Part shown: positions 1 through 7,495 of the stretch, piece after piece | Layout: each line of letters starts with the position of its first letter | How positions within the stretch are numbered: the first letter of the stretch is position 1 | Source: an uncultured Collinsella sp. | GTDB lineage: Bacteria; Actinomycetota; Coriobacteriia; Coriobacteriales; Coriobacteriaceae | Reading direction: 5' to 3' | NCBI GenBank assembly: GCA_902464965.1 | Contig: CABQLI010000045.1 | Coordinates: forward strand, 1 to 17,559 | DNA: 17,559 bases | The notes under the pieces: generated by a model | The model's input: only the letters and a program-made list of their open reading frames with translations | Database searches by the model: none | Told to the model about the DNA's origin: nothing | Translations under genes and position numbers: made by a program

Positions 1-163
1 TTTTCAAAACCAAGCCCGGTCCCGGCCTGCGGTAACATCGCAGGCGGTTCTTGGGCATCGCTTGCTGGCAGGGTTCCTTTGCTGAAATGGACTTGGCCGA
101 AAGGGCCGCTGGTCCCAGTCGCTGGTTCGCGCTTTGCGTGAACTCCGCGCTACTGTGGGACAG
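1..163. other. Hairpin-rich intergenic stretch at left edge, function unknown
   Basis: No convincing gene is visible here. The stretch is unusually rich in inverted repeats: 25-31 with 39-45 (7 bp, perfect), 95-98 with 104-107 around a GAAAG loop, 112-117 with 156-161 (GTCCCA/TGGGAC) and, nested inside that, 124-132 with 136-144 (loop TTT, two G-T pairs). Read on the minus strand it would lie downstream of the DtxR-type gene and ends in a CCAAG...CTTGG stem followed by TTTT, which could be a terminator. Short open frames run through it on both strands, including a minus-strand frame off the left edge with a poorly spaced AAAGGA, but none looks like a known protein. It could be a structured RNA, a leader for the next gene to the left, or a dispersed repeat. 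Confidence 0.35.
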
Positions 164-553
164 TTAGGCTTCTGTTGTTGGACCCGCTACATCTTCCCGG
201 CCCAACATCGCCCGTAGCTTCTCAAAGCTTTCCTCGCTCAGGCAGTGCTCCATGTGGCAGCCCTCTTGCGACGCGACATCCGCCGAAACACCGGCTTCCT
301 CGAGCAGCCGCACGAAAAAGCAGTGACGCTCCCACATTTGACGAGCGACCTCCAGCCCCCGCTTTGTCAGATGAACATCTCGTTTGCCCATTTCGACATA
401 GCCGTTGCTCTCCAACGTCGCCATGGCCTTGGAAACGCTCGCCTTAGTTACGCCGAGGTACTCCGCAACGTCAATCGAGCGCACGATGCCCTGACGTTCC
501 GACAGAACGTAGATCGATTCGAGATAGTCTTCTCCGGATTCACGTAGGGCCAT
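164..553 (-). CDS. DtxR/MntR-family metal-dependent transcriptional repressor (short form)
   Basis: This 129-residue protein is a metal-sensing DNA-binding repressor, expected to shut down iron or manganese uptake genes when the metal is plentiful. An N-terminal winged helix-turn-helix spans about residues 5-65, with the recognition region near VTKASVSKAMATLE. A dimerisation and metal-binding domain follows. Likely ligands are Asp9 (in GEDYLESIY), His77 (ERH), Cys99, Glu102 and His103 (in EGCHMEHCLS). The C-terminal SH3-like domain of long DtxR proteins is absent, so it is MntR-sized. The ATG at 553 was chosen because the family N-terminus MALRESGEDYLES begins there and AAAGG lies upstream; the open frame continues upstream, but into operator DNA. 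Whether it senses iron or manganese cannot be decided from sequence. Confidence 0.88.
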   Translation of the reverse strand: MALRESGEDYLESIYVLSERQGIVRSIDVAEYLGVTKASVSKAMATLESNGYVEMGKRDVHLTKRGLEVARQMWERHCFFVRLLEEAGVSADVASQEGCHMEHCLSEESFEKLRAMLGREDVAGPTTEA

Positions 554-573
554 GGGCCGCCTTTCGCGATGAT

Positions 574-660
574 TGATAGTTAGCCTTTGGATACTTTCCA
601 CGGCTAACTTTACCGCAAAAGTTGCCCATGTCTTACTACTTTGTCTAAAAGTTAGCCGTG
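574..660. promoter_or_regulatory. Operator-like TTAGCC half-sites upstream of the DtxR-type gene
   Basis: A perfect 13-bp inverted repeat has arms CACGGCTAACTTT (599-611) and AAAGTTAGCCGTG (648-660). A third GTTAGCC sits at 579-585, close to the repressor start. The actinobacterial DtxR/IdeR box contains a central GTTAGCCTAAC, so these look like half-sites for the neighbouring regulator and suggest autoregulation. The arms are 36 nt apart, which is wide for a single dimer, so two separate dimers or a looped complex are more plausible than one classical 19-bp box. No unambiguous -35/-10 pair was picked. Confidence 0.5.
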
Positions 661-679
661 TTTCACAAAACGTGCGGGA

Positions 680-718
680 CGAAAACAAAATGGGGACGCC
701 CCGCAAGGAGTGTCCCCA
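680..718 (-). terminator. Rho-independent terminator after the Cof-type HAD gene
   Basis: On the minus strand, a TGGGGAC...GTCCCCA stem (arms 712-718 and 691-697) is followed by TTTTGTTTT (682-690). It starts 22 nt past the HAD gene stop, so it ends the ABC-F/HAD transcript and insulates the downstream repressor gene. Confidence 0.8.
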
Positions 719-740
719 GGCGCCGGGTGCCGACCCGCAG

Positions 741-1511
741 TTACATCAATCCAAAGTGCTTGGCGGCATTGTAGATGCCGTCGTCGTCCACGGCGGTCGT
801 CACATAGGTCGCTGCGGCCTTCACAGTCTCCTGTGCGTTGCCCATGGCCACGCTCGTGCCCACGGCAGAAAACATTGACAGGTCGTTCTCGCCGTCGCCA
901 AAGGCAACCGCCTCGCTCGCGTCGATACCAAGCCGCTCGAGCGTCGCCGCCACGCCCAGGTCCTTGCCTCCGTTAGCGGGAATAATGTCGCAAAACAGGT
1001 CGCACCAGCGCGTGGTGAGCGAATGCGACACGGCGTCGGTCACGATATGTTCATCGGCCGGGTCCACAAAGGCGCAAAACTGGTAGACCGGTGCGTCAAA
1101 GGCGTGCTCAAACGACTCCTCGTGGTAGACGATTCCCGCGTTGCTGCCAGCCGTCACCACGCGCTCGGACAGGCGGTTCACAAACGAATTCTCGCCCTGC
1201 ATGCACAGCGAGTCGTAGCACCCGTCGGCCACCTGGTCCACGATCACCGCAACGTCATCCGGATCGATCGGACAGCTGCGGTAAACCCCCTCGGCATCAA
1301 AGCAGTGCTGGCCCGAGAGCGTAATGTACGCATCCCAGCCCAGGTCGAACAGCCAGTCCGGCATCTGGTAGGTCGGACGGCCCGTGGCGATCACGCACGC
1401 GATCCCCTGCTCGTGAAAGCTGTCGAGCACCTGCTGCGCCGACGCCGGAATCCGGTGGGTCTTAAAGCTCAGCAGCGTGCCGTCGATATCGAAAAACGCG
1501 GCTTTGATCAT
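741..1511 (-). CDS. Cof-type HAD-superfamily phosphatase (HAD-IIB)
   Basis: This 256-residue protein is a cytosolic HAD-superfamily hydrolase of the Cof/YidA type, which dephosphorylates sugar phosphates, nucleotides or cofactors with Mg2+. Motif I is FFDIDGTL, with nucleophile Asp8 and acid/base Asp10. Motif II is Thr43 in IATGRP, motif III is Lys183 in GGKDLG, and motif IV is AFGDGENDLSMF with Asp206 and Asp210. The large cap between motifs II and III (about residues 80-180) is the C2 type that defines this subfamily. Length is normal. The gene starts 6 nt after the stop of the ABC-F gene, so the two are probably cotranscribed and translationally coupled, and a terminator follows. The actual substrate cannot be read from the sequence. 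Confidence 0.92.
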   Translation of the reverse strand: MIKAAFFDIDGTLLSFKTHRIPASAQQVLDSFHEQGIACVIATGRPTYQMPDWLFDLGWDAYITLSGQHCFDAEGVYRSCPIDPDDVAVIVDQVADGCYDSLCMQGENSFVNRLSERVVTAGSNAGIVYHEESFEHAFDAPVYQFCAFVDPADEHIVTDAVSHSLTTRWCDLFCDIIPANGGKDLGVAATLERLGIDASEAVAFGDGENDLSMFSAVGTSVAMGNAQETVKAAATYVTTAVDDDGIYNAAKHFGLM

Positions 1512-1517
1512 CCTCGC

Positions 1518-3377
1518 CTACTCCTCGCCCTCGAGCTTTTCGCTCGCCTCGAGCCACGCCATCTCCAGCTCGTCCATGGCGGCGTGAGCCTCGTCGATCT
1601 TTGCCTGCTGCTCGCCCAGCGCCGTGTAGTTGGTGGGGTCGACCTGGGCCATTGCTGCCTCGGCTTCCTCAACGCGGGCGCGCTGCGTCTCCATCTTGCG
1701 CTCGAGCGAGCTCACCTCGCGGCGAAGCTTCTGACGCTCGGCGTTGGACAGGCCGTTGGGCTGACCGCTCGACTTGGGCTTTTCGGCCGCAGCTGCCGCG
1801 GCACCAGTGTCAAACGTGCCGGTCTTAGCGCTCGGCGCGCCCACGGGCTCGCCCTCGGCGGTAGCGTTGCACAGGCGCAGGTACTGGTCCACGCCGCCGG
1901 GCATATGCGTCAGGTGGCCATCGAGCAGTGCCCACTGTTGGTCGGTCACGCGCTCCATCAAAAAGCGATCGTGCGTCACCAGGATCAGCGTGCCGGGCCA
2001 GCCGTCCAGCAGGTCCTCGACAATCGCGAGCATGTCGGTATCCAGGTCGTTGCCCGGCTCGTCCAGGATGAGCACGTTGGGCTCGTCCAGAATCGTCAGC
2101 AGCAGCGACAGGCGACGGCGTTGACCGCCCGAAAGATCGCCGATACGGCTCCAGAGCTGCTGAGTCGTAAAGCCCAGACGCTCGCAGAGCTTCTCGGGCG
2201 AAGTCTCCTTGCCGTCGATGATGTAGTACTTCTTATAGTTGCTGAGCACCTCGCGGATCGTGTCGCCCATGTAGGGCTCGAGCTCCTCGAGCTGCTGCGA
2301 CAGCACGCCAAAGCGCACCGTCTGGCCAATCTTCACGCGGCCGCGCAGGGGCGCGATCTTGCCCTGAATCACGTCGAGCAGCGTCGACTTGCCGGCGCCG
2401 TTCTCACCCAAAAGACCATAGCGGTCGCCCGCACCAATGAGCCAGGTCACATCGGTGAGCACCTGCTTGGGCGCACTATCGGTATCCGCATAGCCGGCGT
2501 CCACGTCGACCACATCGATAACCTGCTTGCCCAGGCGGCTCACGGCCAGGCGCTTGAGCTCCAGCTCGTCACGCACGGGCGGCACGTCGGCGATCAGCTC
2601 GCGAGCGGCATCCACGCGAAACTTGGGCTTGGTGGAACGAGCCTGGGCACCGCGGCTCAGCCACGCGAGCTCCTTGCGTGCCATGTTGCGACGGCGCTCC
2701 TCGGTAACCGCGGCCATGCGGTCGCGCTCCACGCGCTGCAGGATATATGCCGAGTAGCCGCCCTCGAAGGGATCGACCTGGCCGTCGTGGACCTCCCACA
2801 TACTGGTACAGACCTCGTCCAAGAACCAGCGATCGTGCGTGACCACGAGCATCGCGCCCTGACCGCGCTGCCAGCGAGCCTTTAAGTGACGCGCGAGCCA
2901 GTTGATGGTACGCATGTCCAGGTGGTTGGTGGGCTCATCGAGCATGAGCACGTCGTAGTCGCCGATCAGCAGGCGCGCGAGGTCCACGCGACGGCGCTGG
3001 CCGCCCGAAAGCTCGCCCACCGTGCCCTCCCAGGGCACATCGCTAATGAGGCCGGCCAGAATCTGGCGCGTACGCGGACTCGACGCCCACTCGTACTCGG
3101 GCGTGTCGCCCACGACGGCATGATGCACGGTGTCGGTATCGACCAGGTTGTCCTTTTGGCCGAGCAAACCGATCGTTGTGTCGCGACGGTGCGTCACGCG
3201 GCCGTCGTCGGGCTCCAGCGTGCCGGCGAGCACGCTCAGCAGCGTCGACTTGCCGTCGCCGTTTTTGCCGACGATGCCAATACGGTCACCCTCGCCCACG
3301 CCGAGCGTCACGCTATCGAAAATATGCTTGGTGGGAAACTCTAGGCTGATGGAATCGCATCCCAAAAGAATCGCCAT
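1518..3377 (-). CDS. ABC-F family ATPase, Uup-like, with C-terminal coiled coil
   Basis: This 619-residue soluble protein has two ABC ATPase domains and no membrane segments, which is typical of ABC-F translation factors that act at the ribosomal E site. Domain 1 has Walker A GIVGKNGDGKST (34-45), signature LSGGQ (123-127) and Walker B ending DEPTNHLD. Domain 2 has GLLGENGAGKST (321-332), LSGGQ (415-419) and LILDEPGNDLD (436-446). The linker carries KELAWLSRGAQARSTKPK (about 235-252), a Uup-type signature. A charged C-terminal tail (about 540-619) is predicted to form a coiled coil, again as in Uup. The ATG at 3377 has AAGGAG 8 nt upstream; the open frame extends further upstream, but into the pstB terminator region. 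Role in antibiotic resistance is not implied. Confidence 0.92.
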   Translation of the reverse strand: MAILLGCDSISLEFPTKHIFDSVTLGVGEGDRIGIVGKNGDGKSTLLSVLAGTLEPDDGRVTHRRDTTIGLLGQKDNLVDTDTVHHAVVGDTPEYEWASSPRTRQILAGLISDVPWEGTVGELSGGQRRRVDLARLLIGDYDVLMLDEPTNHLDMRTINWLARHLKARWQRGQGAMLVVTHDRWFLDEVCTSMWEVHDGQVDPFEGGYSAYILQRVERDRMAAVTEERRRNMARKELAWLSRGAQARSTKPKFRVDAARELIADVPPVRDELELKRLAVSRLGKQVIDVVDVDAGYADTDSAPKQVLTDVTWLIGAGDRYGLLGENGAGKSTLLDVIQGKIAPLRGRVKIGQTVRFGVLSQQLEELEPYMGDTIREVLSNYKKYYIIDGKETSPEKLCERLGFTTQQLWSRIGDLSGGQRRRLSLLLTILDEPNVLILDEPGNDLDTDMLAIVEDLLDGWPGTLILVTHDRFLMERVTDQQWALLDGHLTHMPGGVDQYLRLCNATAEGEPVGAPSAKTGTFDTGAAAAAAEKPKSSGQPNGLSNAERQKLRREVSSLERKMETQRARVEEAEAAMAQVDPTNYTALGEQQAKIDEAHAAMDELEMAWLEASEKLEGEE

Positions 3378-3445
3378 ATGCCCTGCTCCTTCGTAGAAAT
3401 TCAACGTTGTCCATGATAGCAGCGAAAAGGCGGGCCGCACACGAC

Positions 3446-3485
3446 ACAAAAAGGCGGGCCATCTCCCAAAAGAGATGACCCGCCT
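3446..3485 (-). terminator. Strong rho-independent terminator after pstB
   Basis: A stem of 13-nt arms (3472-3484 with 3453-3465, one C-A mismatch) is followed on the minus strand by TTTTT (3448-3452). It ends the pst operon and separates it from the ABC-F gene. Confidence 0.9.
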
Positions 3486-3540
3486 CTCCAATCAGTCCCG
3501 TGGCAACCGTGGCCGCCGCGGGCCTCAAGCATGTCCCGGA

Positions 3541-4413
3541 CTAGGAGAACATGCCGGTGAGGTAATCATTCAGCCGCTTATCCTTGGGCCGTTGGAAAAT
3601 CTCGTCAGTCTCGTCGTACTCGACCATATCGCCCATGTAGAAGAACGCCGTGCGGTTGGACACGCGCGACGCCTGCTCCATGTTATGCGTCACGATGACG
3701 ATGGCGCGCTCTGCCACAAGCGACGACATGAGGTCCTCGATCGCTAGCGTCGAGATGGGGTCGAGCGCCGAGCAGGGCTCGTCGAACAGAATCACGTCGG
3801 GGTTGAGCGCCAGCGTGCGCGCGATACACAAACGCTGCTGCTGGCCGCCCGAAAGCGCGTAGGCGCTCTTGTCCAGCTTGTCCTTGACCTCGTCCCACAG
3901 CGCGGCACCACGCAAGCTCTCCTCGACCATGCGATCGAGCTCGTCGCGGTCGGTGATGCCGTGGCGCTTGGGCGCAAACGTGATGTTGTCGCGAATGGAC
4001 TTGCGGAACGGGTTTGGCTGCTGGAACACCATGCCAATGGACCGACGCAGCTCGTAGGTGTTCTCGGTCTTGGTGTTCACGTTGCGGCCGCGGTAGTTGA
4101 TCTCGCCCTCCACGCGACAGCCGCGAATCTCGCGATTCATCAGATTGAGGCTGCGCAGGAAGGTCGACTTGCCGCAGCCCGAAGGCCCGATGAGCGCCGT
4201 GATCTCACCCTTGTGGAAGTCGAGCGACGTGTTGTGCAGCGCATGGTGATCGCCATAGTACACGTTGACGTCCTTGGTAGAGAGCACGACCTCGTCGCTC
4301 ACGGCCTTGCCGCTCACGCGCACGCGCTTCTCGCTCTCCCCCACACTCGACAGAAAGTCCTGGGTCTCGGACGCGACCGCCTCGGTTGCGGGCGTTGCAT
4401 TCATCTCGCTCAT
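3541..4413 (-). CDS. pstB: Phosphate ABC transporter ATP-binding protein PstB
   Basis: PstB (290 residues) is the ATPase that powers high-affinity phosphate import through the PstC-PstA channel at the cytoplasmic membrane. It has Walker A GPSGCGKST (76-84), a Q-loop in MVFQQPNPF, signature LSGGQQQR (188-195), Walker B VILFDEP (207-213) and the switch His243 in VTHNM. GMVFQQPNPF and DEPCSALDPIST are characteristic of PstB rather than other importers. About 40 extra N-terminal residues precede the usual core. Its ATG overlaps the pstA stop in an ATGA arrangement (4410-4413), indicating translational coupling. It is the last gene of the operon here; phoU, often next, is absent. Confidence 0.97.
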   Translation of the reverse strand: MSEMNATPATEAVASETQDFLSSVGESEKRVRVSGKAVSDEVVLSTKDVNVYYGDHHALHNTSLDFHKGEITALIGPSGCGKSTFLRSLNLMNREIRGCRVEGEINYRGRNVNTKTENTYELRRSIGMVFQQPNPFRKSIRDNITFAPKRHGITDRDELDRMVEESLRGAALWDEVKDKLDKSAYALSGGQQQRLCIARTLALNPDVILFDEPCSALDPISTLAIEDLMSSLVAERAIVIVTHNMEQASRVSNRTAFFYMGDMVEYDETDEIFQRPKDKRLNDYLTGMFS

Positions 4414-5336
4414 TCGGCCGTCATCTTCCTTGCCAGTTGCTTGCCCACAATGCGGGCGATTACGTTAAACAGCAGCACGCAAATCATCAGCAGCGCCGCG
4501 GTGCCCCAAACAATCTGCTGGGCCTCGGGGCTGCCTTCGCCATAGATCTTGTAGATGTGCACGGCGAGCGACTCGCCGGGGCGGAACACGTTCCAGGCGC
4601 AGGTGGGGCTCGACAGGTTAAAGCTCAAGAAGTTCAGACGCACCGGCGAGCTCATGCCCGAGGTAAAGAGCAGTGCTGCGGCCTCGCCAAACACACGGCC
4701 GGCCGAAAGCACGATGCCGGTCACGATAGCGGGCATGGCCTCGGGGATCAGGATGTGCAGCGTGGCCTCCCAGCGGGTGAGGCCCATAGCCAGACACGCA
4801 TCGCGCTGGGCCTGCGGCACGTCCTCGAGCGCCTGTTGGATCACGCGCACCAGGATGGGGATGTTGAACATGGTGAGCGCGACAGCGCCGGAGATGATGG
4901 AGTACTTCCAGCCCAGCTGCACCGAGAACACCAGAAAGCCGAACATGCCGACGACGATGGAAGGCAGCGAGGACAGCGTCTCGATGGCGGTGGAGGCGAT
5001 GTCGCGGATAGGGCCGTCCGGCGCGTACTCAACCAGGAAGACCGCGCCGCCCAGACTGATGGGCACCGAGATACCTAAGGTGATCAGCAGCAGATAGAAC
5101 GAGTCGAACAGCTGGTAGAGTACACCGCCCTGGGTTCCGTTGGCGCGCGCGGGCTGCGTGAGAAAGCCCGGCTGGAACAGCGTCGAGATACCCTCGAGCA
5201 GGATGTAGGCCACCATGGAAACGACGATGAGCATGACGATGGCGACGATCGCCGTCAGCACGCCCGTGGCGATGCGGTCCTGTTTTTGGACACGCCCGAG
5301 TCTCGCCTCGTCGATATGGATGCGCGTGCTAGCCAC
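4410..5336 (-). CDS. pstA: Phosphate ABC transporter permease PstA
   Basis: PstA (308 residues from this start) is one of the two membrane subunits of the phosphate importer. About six hydrophobic helices are visible (roughly 25-48, 78-104, 122-140, 146-166, 200-222 and 275-296). The cytoplasmic EAA-type coupling loop is DVPQAQRDACLAMGLTRWEA (172-191). I chose the GTG at 5336 because AAGGGGG lies 9 nt upstream and it overlaps the pstC stop by 8 nt. A TTG at 5360 is an alternative that adds 8 residues but lacks a comparable ribosome site. The stop overlaps the pstB start. Regulation is expected to be by phosphate starvation, as part of the pst operon. Confidence 0.94.
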   Translation of the reverse strand: MASTRIHIDEARLGRVQKQDRIATGVLTAIVAIVMLIVVSMVAYILLEGISTLFQPGFLTQPARANGTQGGVLYQLFDSFYLLLITLGISVPISLGGAVFLVEYAPDGPIRDIASTAIETLSSLPSIVVGMFGFLVFSVQLGWKYSIISGAVALTMFNIPILVRVIQQALEDVPQAQRDACLAMGLTRWEATLHILIPEAMPAIVTGIVLSAGRVFGEAAALLFTSGMSSPVRLNFLSFNLSSPTCAWNVFRPGESLAVHIYKIYGEGSPEAQQIVWGTAALLMICVLLFNVIARIVGKQLARKMTAE

Positions 5337-6237
5337 GAGCCTTCGCCCCCTTGCGGCCAATGAGATGGATGATCAGGATAAAGATGAGGCTCATGCCCAT
5401 CAGCAGCAGACCGAGCGCCCACAGAACATCGTCCTGGGCCGAGCCCTCGGCATAGACCGCCATGGACGTGGTGAGCGTGGTGGTAATGGTCGAGGCCGGC
5501 GACAGCAGCGACGTCGGCATGGCCTCGATGCCGCCGATAACCATGCGCACGGCGAGCGTCTCGCCAAAGGCACGCGTCATGCCAAGGATGACCGCAGTCA
5601 TGAGCGACGGCATGGCGGACTTGAGCACCACGTGCCAGACGGTCTGCCAGCGGGTGTAGCCCAGCGCGAGCGAGCCCTGACGGTAGCTGTCGGGCACGGC
5701 GCGCAGTCCATCGACCGAAAGCGTGGTCATGGTCGGCAGGATCATGACGGCCAGCACGATGGCGCCGGGCAAGATGCCCAGGCCCGTGCTCACGTGGAAA
5801 ACGCTCTTCATAAGACCGACGACCACGTGAAAGCCGATCAGGCCAAAGACGACCGAGGGAATGCCGGTCAAAAGCTCAATAAGCGGCTGAAAGACCTTGG
5901 AACCAAACTTAGGCTGGATCTCAACTGCAAAGATGGCAGAGCCGATAGCGATGGGCAGCGCGATAAGCGTGGAGAGCGCCATGACCGCAAACGAGGTGAC
6001 GATCAGGGGCAGGGCGCCGGTGTAGGGCAGGCCGTTTTTGGCCGTGTTGGCCAGGTCCCACTTGGCGCCGGTAAAGAACTCGACGACCGAAACGCCGTCC
6101 TTAACGAAAGCCGAGAGGCCCTTTTGGGCGACCATAAAGATGAGCGCGGCAACGACAAGCGTCACGAGCGCTACGCACGCGCCCGTGACGCCCAGGCCCA
6201 CGTTCTCAAGGTCGCGCTTTGGCAGCTGTTTTGCCAT
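5329..6237 (-). CDS. pstC: Phosphate ABC transporter permease PstC
   Basis: PstC (302 residues) is the second membrane subunit of the phosphate importer and pairs with PstA. Six hydrophobic segments are visible (about 16-36, 74-104, 116-142, 153-172, 208-228 and 270-293). The EAA coupling loop is PDSYRQGSLALGYTRWQTV (182-200). The motif ELLTGIPSVVFGLIG (121-135) is typical of PstC. The ATG at 6237 is preceded by GGAAAGG with good spacing and lies 25 nt after the pstS stop. Length is normal for the family. Confidence 0.96.
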   Translation of the reverse strand: MAKQLPKRDLENVGLGVTGACVALVTLVVAALIFMVAQKGLSAFVKDGVSVVEFFTGAKWDLANTAKNGLPYTGALPLIVTSFAVMALSTLIALPIAIGSAIFAVEIQPKFGSKVFQPLIELLTGIPSVVFGLIGFHVVVGLMKSVFHVSTGLGILPGAIVLAVMILPTMTTLSVDGLRAVPDSYRQGSLALGYTRWQTVWHVVLKSAMPSLMTAVILGMTRAFGETLAVRMVIGGIEAMPTSLLSPASTITTTLTTSMAVYAEGSAQDDVLWALGLLLMGMSLIFILIIHLIGRKGAKARG

Positions 6238-6262
6238 TGCAAACCTTTCCGGGGGCGATTAC

Positions 6263-7201
6263 TTATTTAGCGGAGACCTTGCCGCTGGCGTCCTTGACGA
6301 CCTTCATGGCAGAGACGGGGATGAAGCCCTGCTCCTCGACGAGCTTGCCCTGGACGTCGTCGGAGAGCATAAACTCCAGGAAGGCCTTGGTGGCCTCGTC
6401 GGCGTCCTTGGAGCAGTACATGTGCTCGGTCGCCCAGATCTTGAAGGAGTCGTCGATGACGTTCTTGCTCTTGGGCTCGACGCCCTCGACCTTGACGGCG
6501 TTGAACTTGGAGTCGTCGAAGTGCGAGAAGTCGAGGTAGGAGATGGCGTTGTCGGTGCTGGCCATCTGGGTCTGGACATCGCCGGACTTGTCGAGCTCGG
6601 CGTCGCCCTTAAAGTCGACGGTCTCGTCGCCAAAGACAGCAGCCTCGAAGGTGGCGCGGGTACCGGAGCCGGCCTTGCGGTTGAGGACGACGATGGTGGC
6701 GTCGTCGCCGCCGACCTCCTTCCAGTTGGTGATCTGGCCGGAGAAGATGCCCTTGAGCTGCTCGAGGGACAGGTCGTCGACCTTGACGTTCTTGGAGACG
6801 ACGGGACCCATGCCCACGACGGCGACCTCGTGGTCGACGAGGTTCTTGACCTGATCGGCCTCGAGCTTGGTCTCGGCGAAGACGTCGGAGTTGCCGATGG
6901 TGACGGTGCCTGCGGCGACAGCGGTCAGGCCCTTGCCCGAACCGTTACCCGAGCCGGAAACGGAGACGTCGGGGTTGGCGTCCATGAACTTCTCGGCAGC
7001 GGCCTCGACGAGAGCCTGGAACGAAGAGGCACCGTCGTAGGTCACCTCGCCGGAGACGGACTCGGCAGCAGCGGCGCTACCCTTGTCAGCGGCGTCGGAA
7101 GCGCCTGCGCCGCCGCAACCAACGAGACCGAGGCCGACGATGCTGGCAAGACCACCAGCGAGGCCGAGGAACTGACGACGAGAATAAGCCTGATCGAGCA
7201 T
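6263..7201 (-). CDS. pstS: Phosphate-binding lipoprotein PstS, Tat-type signal
   Basis: PstS (312 residues) is the extracytoplasmic phosphate receptor that delivers phosphate to PstC/PstA. The N-terminus carries a twin-arginine motif, SRRQFLGLAGG (7-17), then a hydrophobic stretch and lipobox LVGC with Cys29 as the lipidated residue, so it appears to be a Tat-exported lipoprotein. An Ala/Ser-rich linker follows. Phosphate-binding loops typical of PBP-like PstS proteins include GSGNGSGKGL, GNSDVFAE and RKAGSGTRATFE. The ATG at 7201 has AAAGGAAG 3-4 nt upstream and places the signal peptide correctly; the open frame runs upstream by 27 codons, but these would spoil the signal. It heads the pst operon. 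Confidence 0.96.
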   Translation of the reverse strand: MLDQAYSRRQFLGLAGGLASIVGLGLVGCGGAGASDAADKGSAAAAESVSGEVTYDGASSFQALVEAAAEKFMDANPDVSVSGSGNGSGKGLTAVAAGTVTIGNSDVFAETKLEADQVKNLVDHEVAVVGMGPVVSKNVKVDDLSLEQLKGIFSGQITNWKEVGGDDATIVVLNRKAGSGTRATFEAAVFGDETVDFKGDAELDKSGDVQTQMASTDNAISYLDFSHFDDSKFNAVKVEGVEPKSKNVIDDSFKIWATEHMYCSKDADEATKAFLEFMLSDDVQGKLVEEQGFIPVSAMKVVKDASGKVSAK

Positions 7202-7405
7202 GATCTTCCTTTCATACATGCGACTCGCGAGCACCCTGCCCGCTTTGCTGTTCGGAAAGATACGACCCCGATCAGGCGACAACCGCGTTATCTGCGGTTT
7301 CTTACGGGCATTTGATAGACCCTTACCGCAAGCCCGGCCCAGCCTTTACAAACGGATAACAAACCCGCCACCAAGCATGACCCGCCTTTTACACCAATAA
7401 AAACA
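7202..7405 (-). promoter_or_regulatory. Upstream region of the pst operon
   Basis: This is the presumed promoter and leader of pstS. It holds an inverted repeat, AACCGC (7281-7286) with GCGGTT (7294-7299), separated by 7 nt. I could not identify a clear PHO box or a confident -35/-10 pair, so phosphate control is inferred only from the operon content. Confidence 0.3.
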
Positions 7406-7474
7406 AAGTTGCGGTGAAATAGTTCCTGCTTGGCCATCAAATGGCCCATTCTAGGAACTATTCCACCGCAACTT
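7406..7474. repeat. Hairpin repeat copy 1, also the likely pepV terminator
   Basis: Arms 7406-7427 and 7453-7474 pair over 22 positions with one A-C mismatch. An inner hairpin, GGCCAT/ATGGCC (7432-7437/7441-7446), fills the loop. The outer sequence TTGCGGTG...CACCGCAA is shared with the copies at 10683 and 14381, but the inner part of the stem is AGTTCCT/AGGAACT here rather than AGGG/CCCT. On the minus strand it is followed by TTTGTTTTTATT, so it probably terminates the dipeptidase transcript. Confidence 0.85.
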
Positions 7475-7495
7475 AGATTGGGAAACCGCGAGACC

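Noticed and set aside
1023..2885. Long plus-strand open frame of 620 codons opposite the ABC-F and HAD genes
   Set aside because: It is antisense to two well-supported genes. The His/Arg/Leu-rich product has no recognisable motif and is a by-product of GC-rich codon use.
5215..7315. Two long plus-strand frames opposite pstA, pstC and pstS
   Set aside because: They mirror the Pst genes on the other strand; the products are low-complexity (Asp/Gly/Val/Leu or His/Arg/Asp rich) with no family features.
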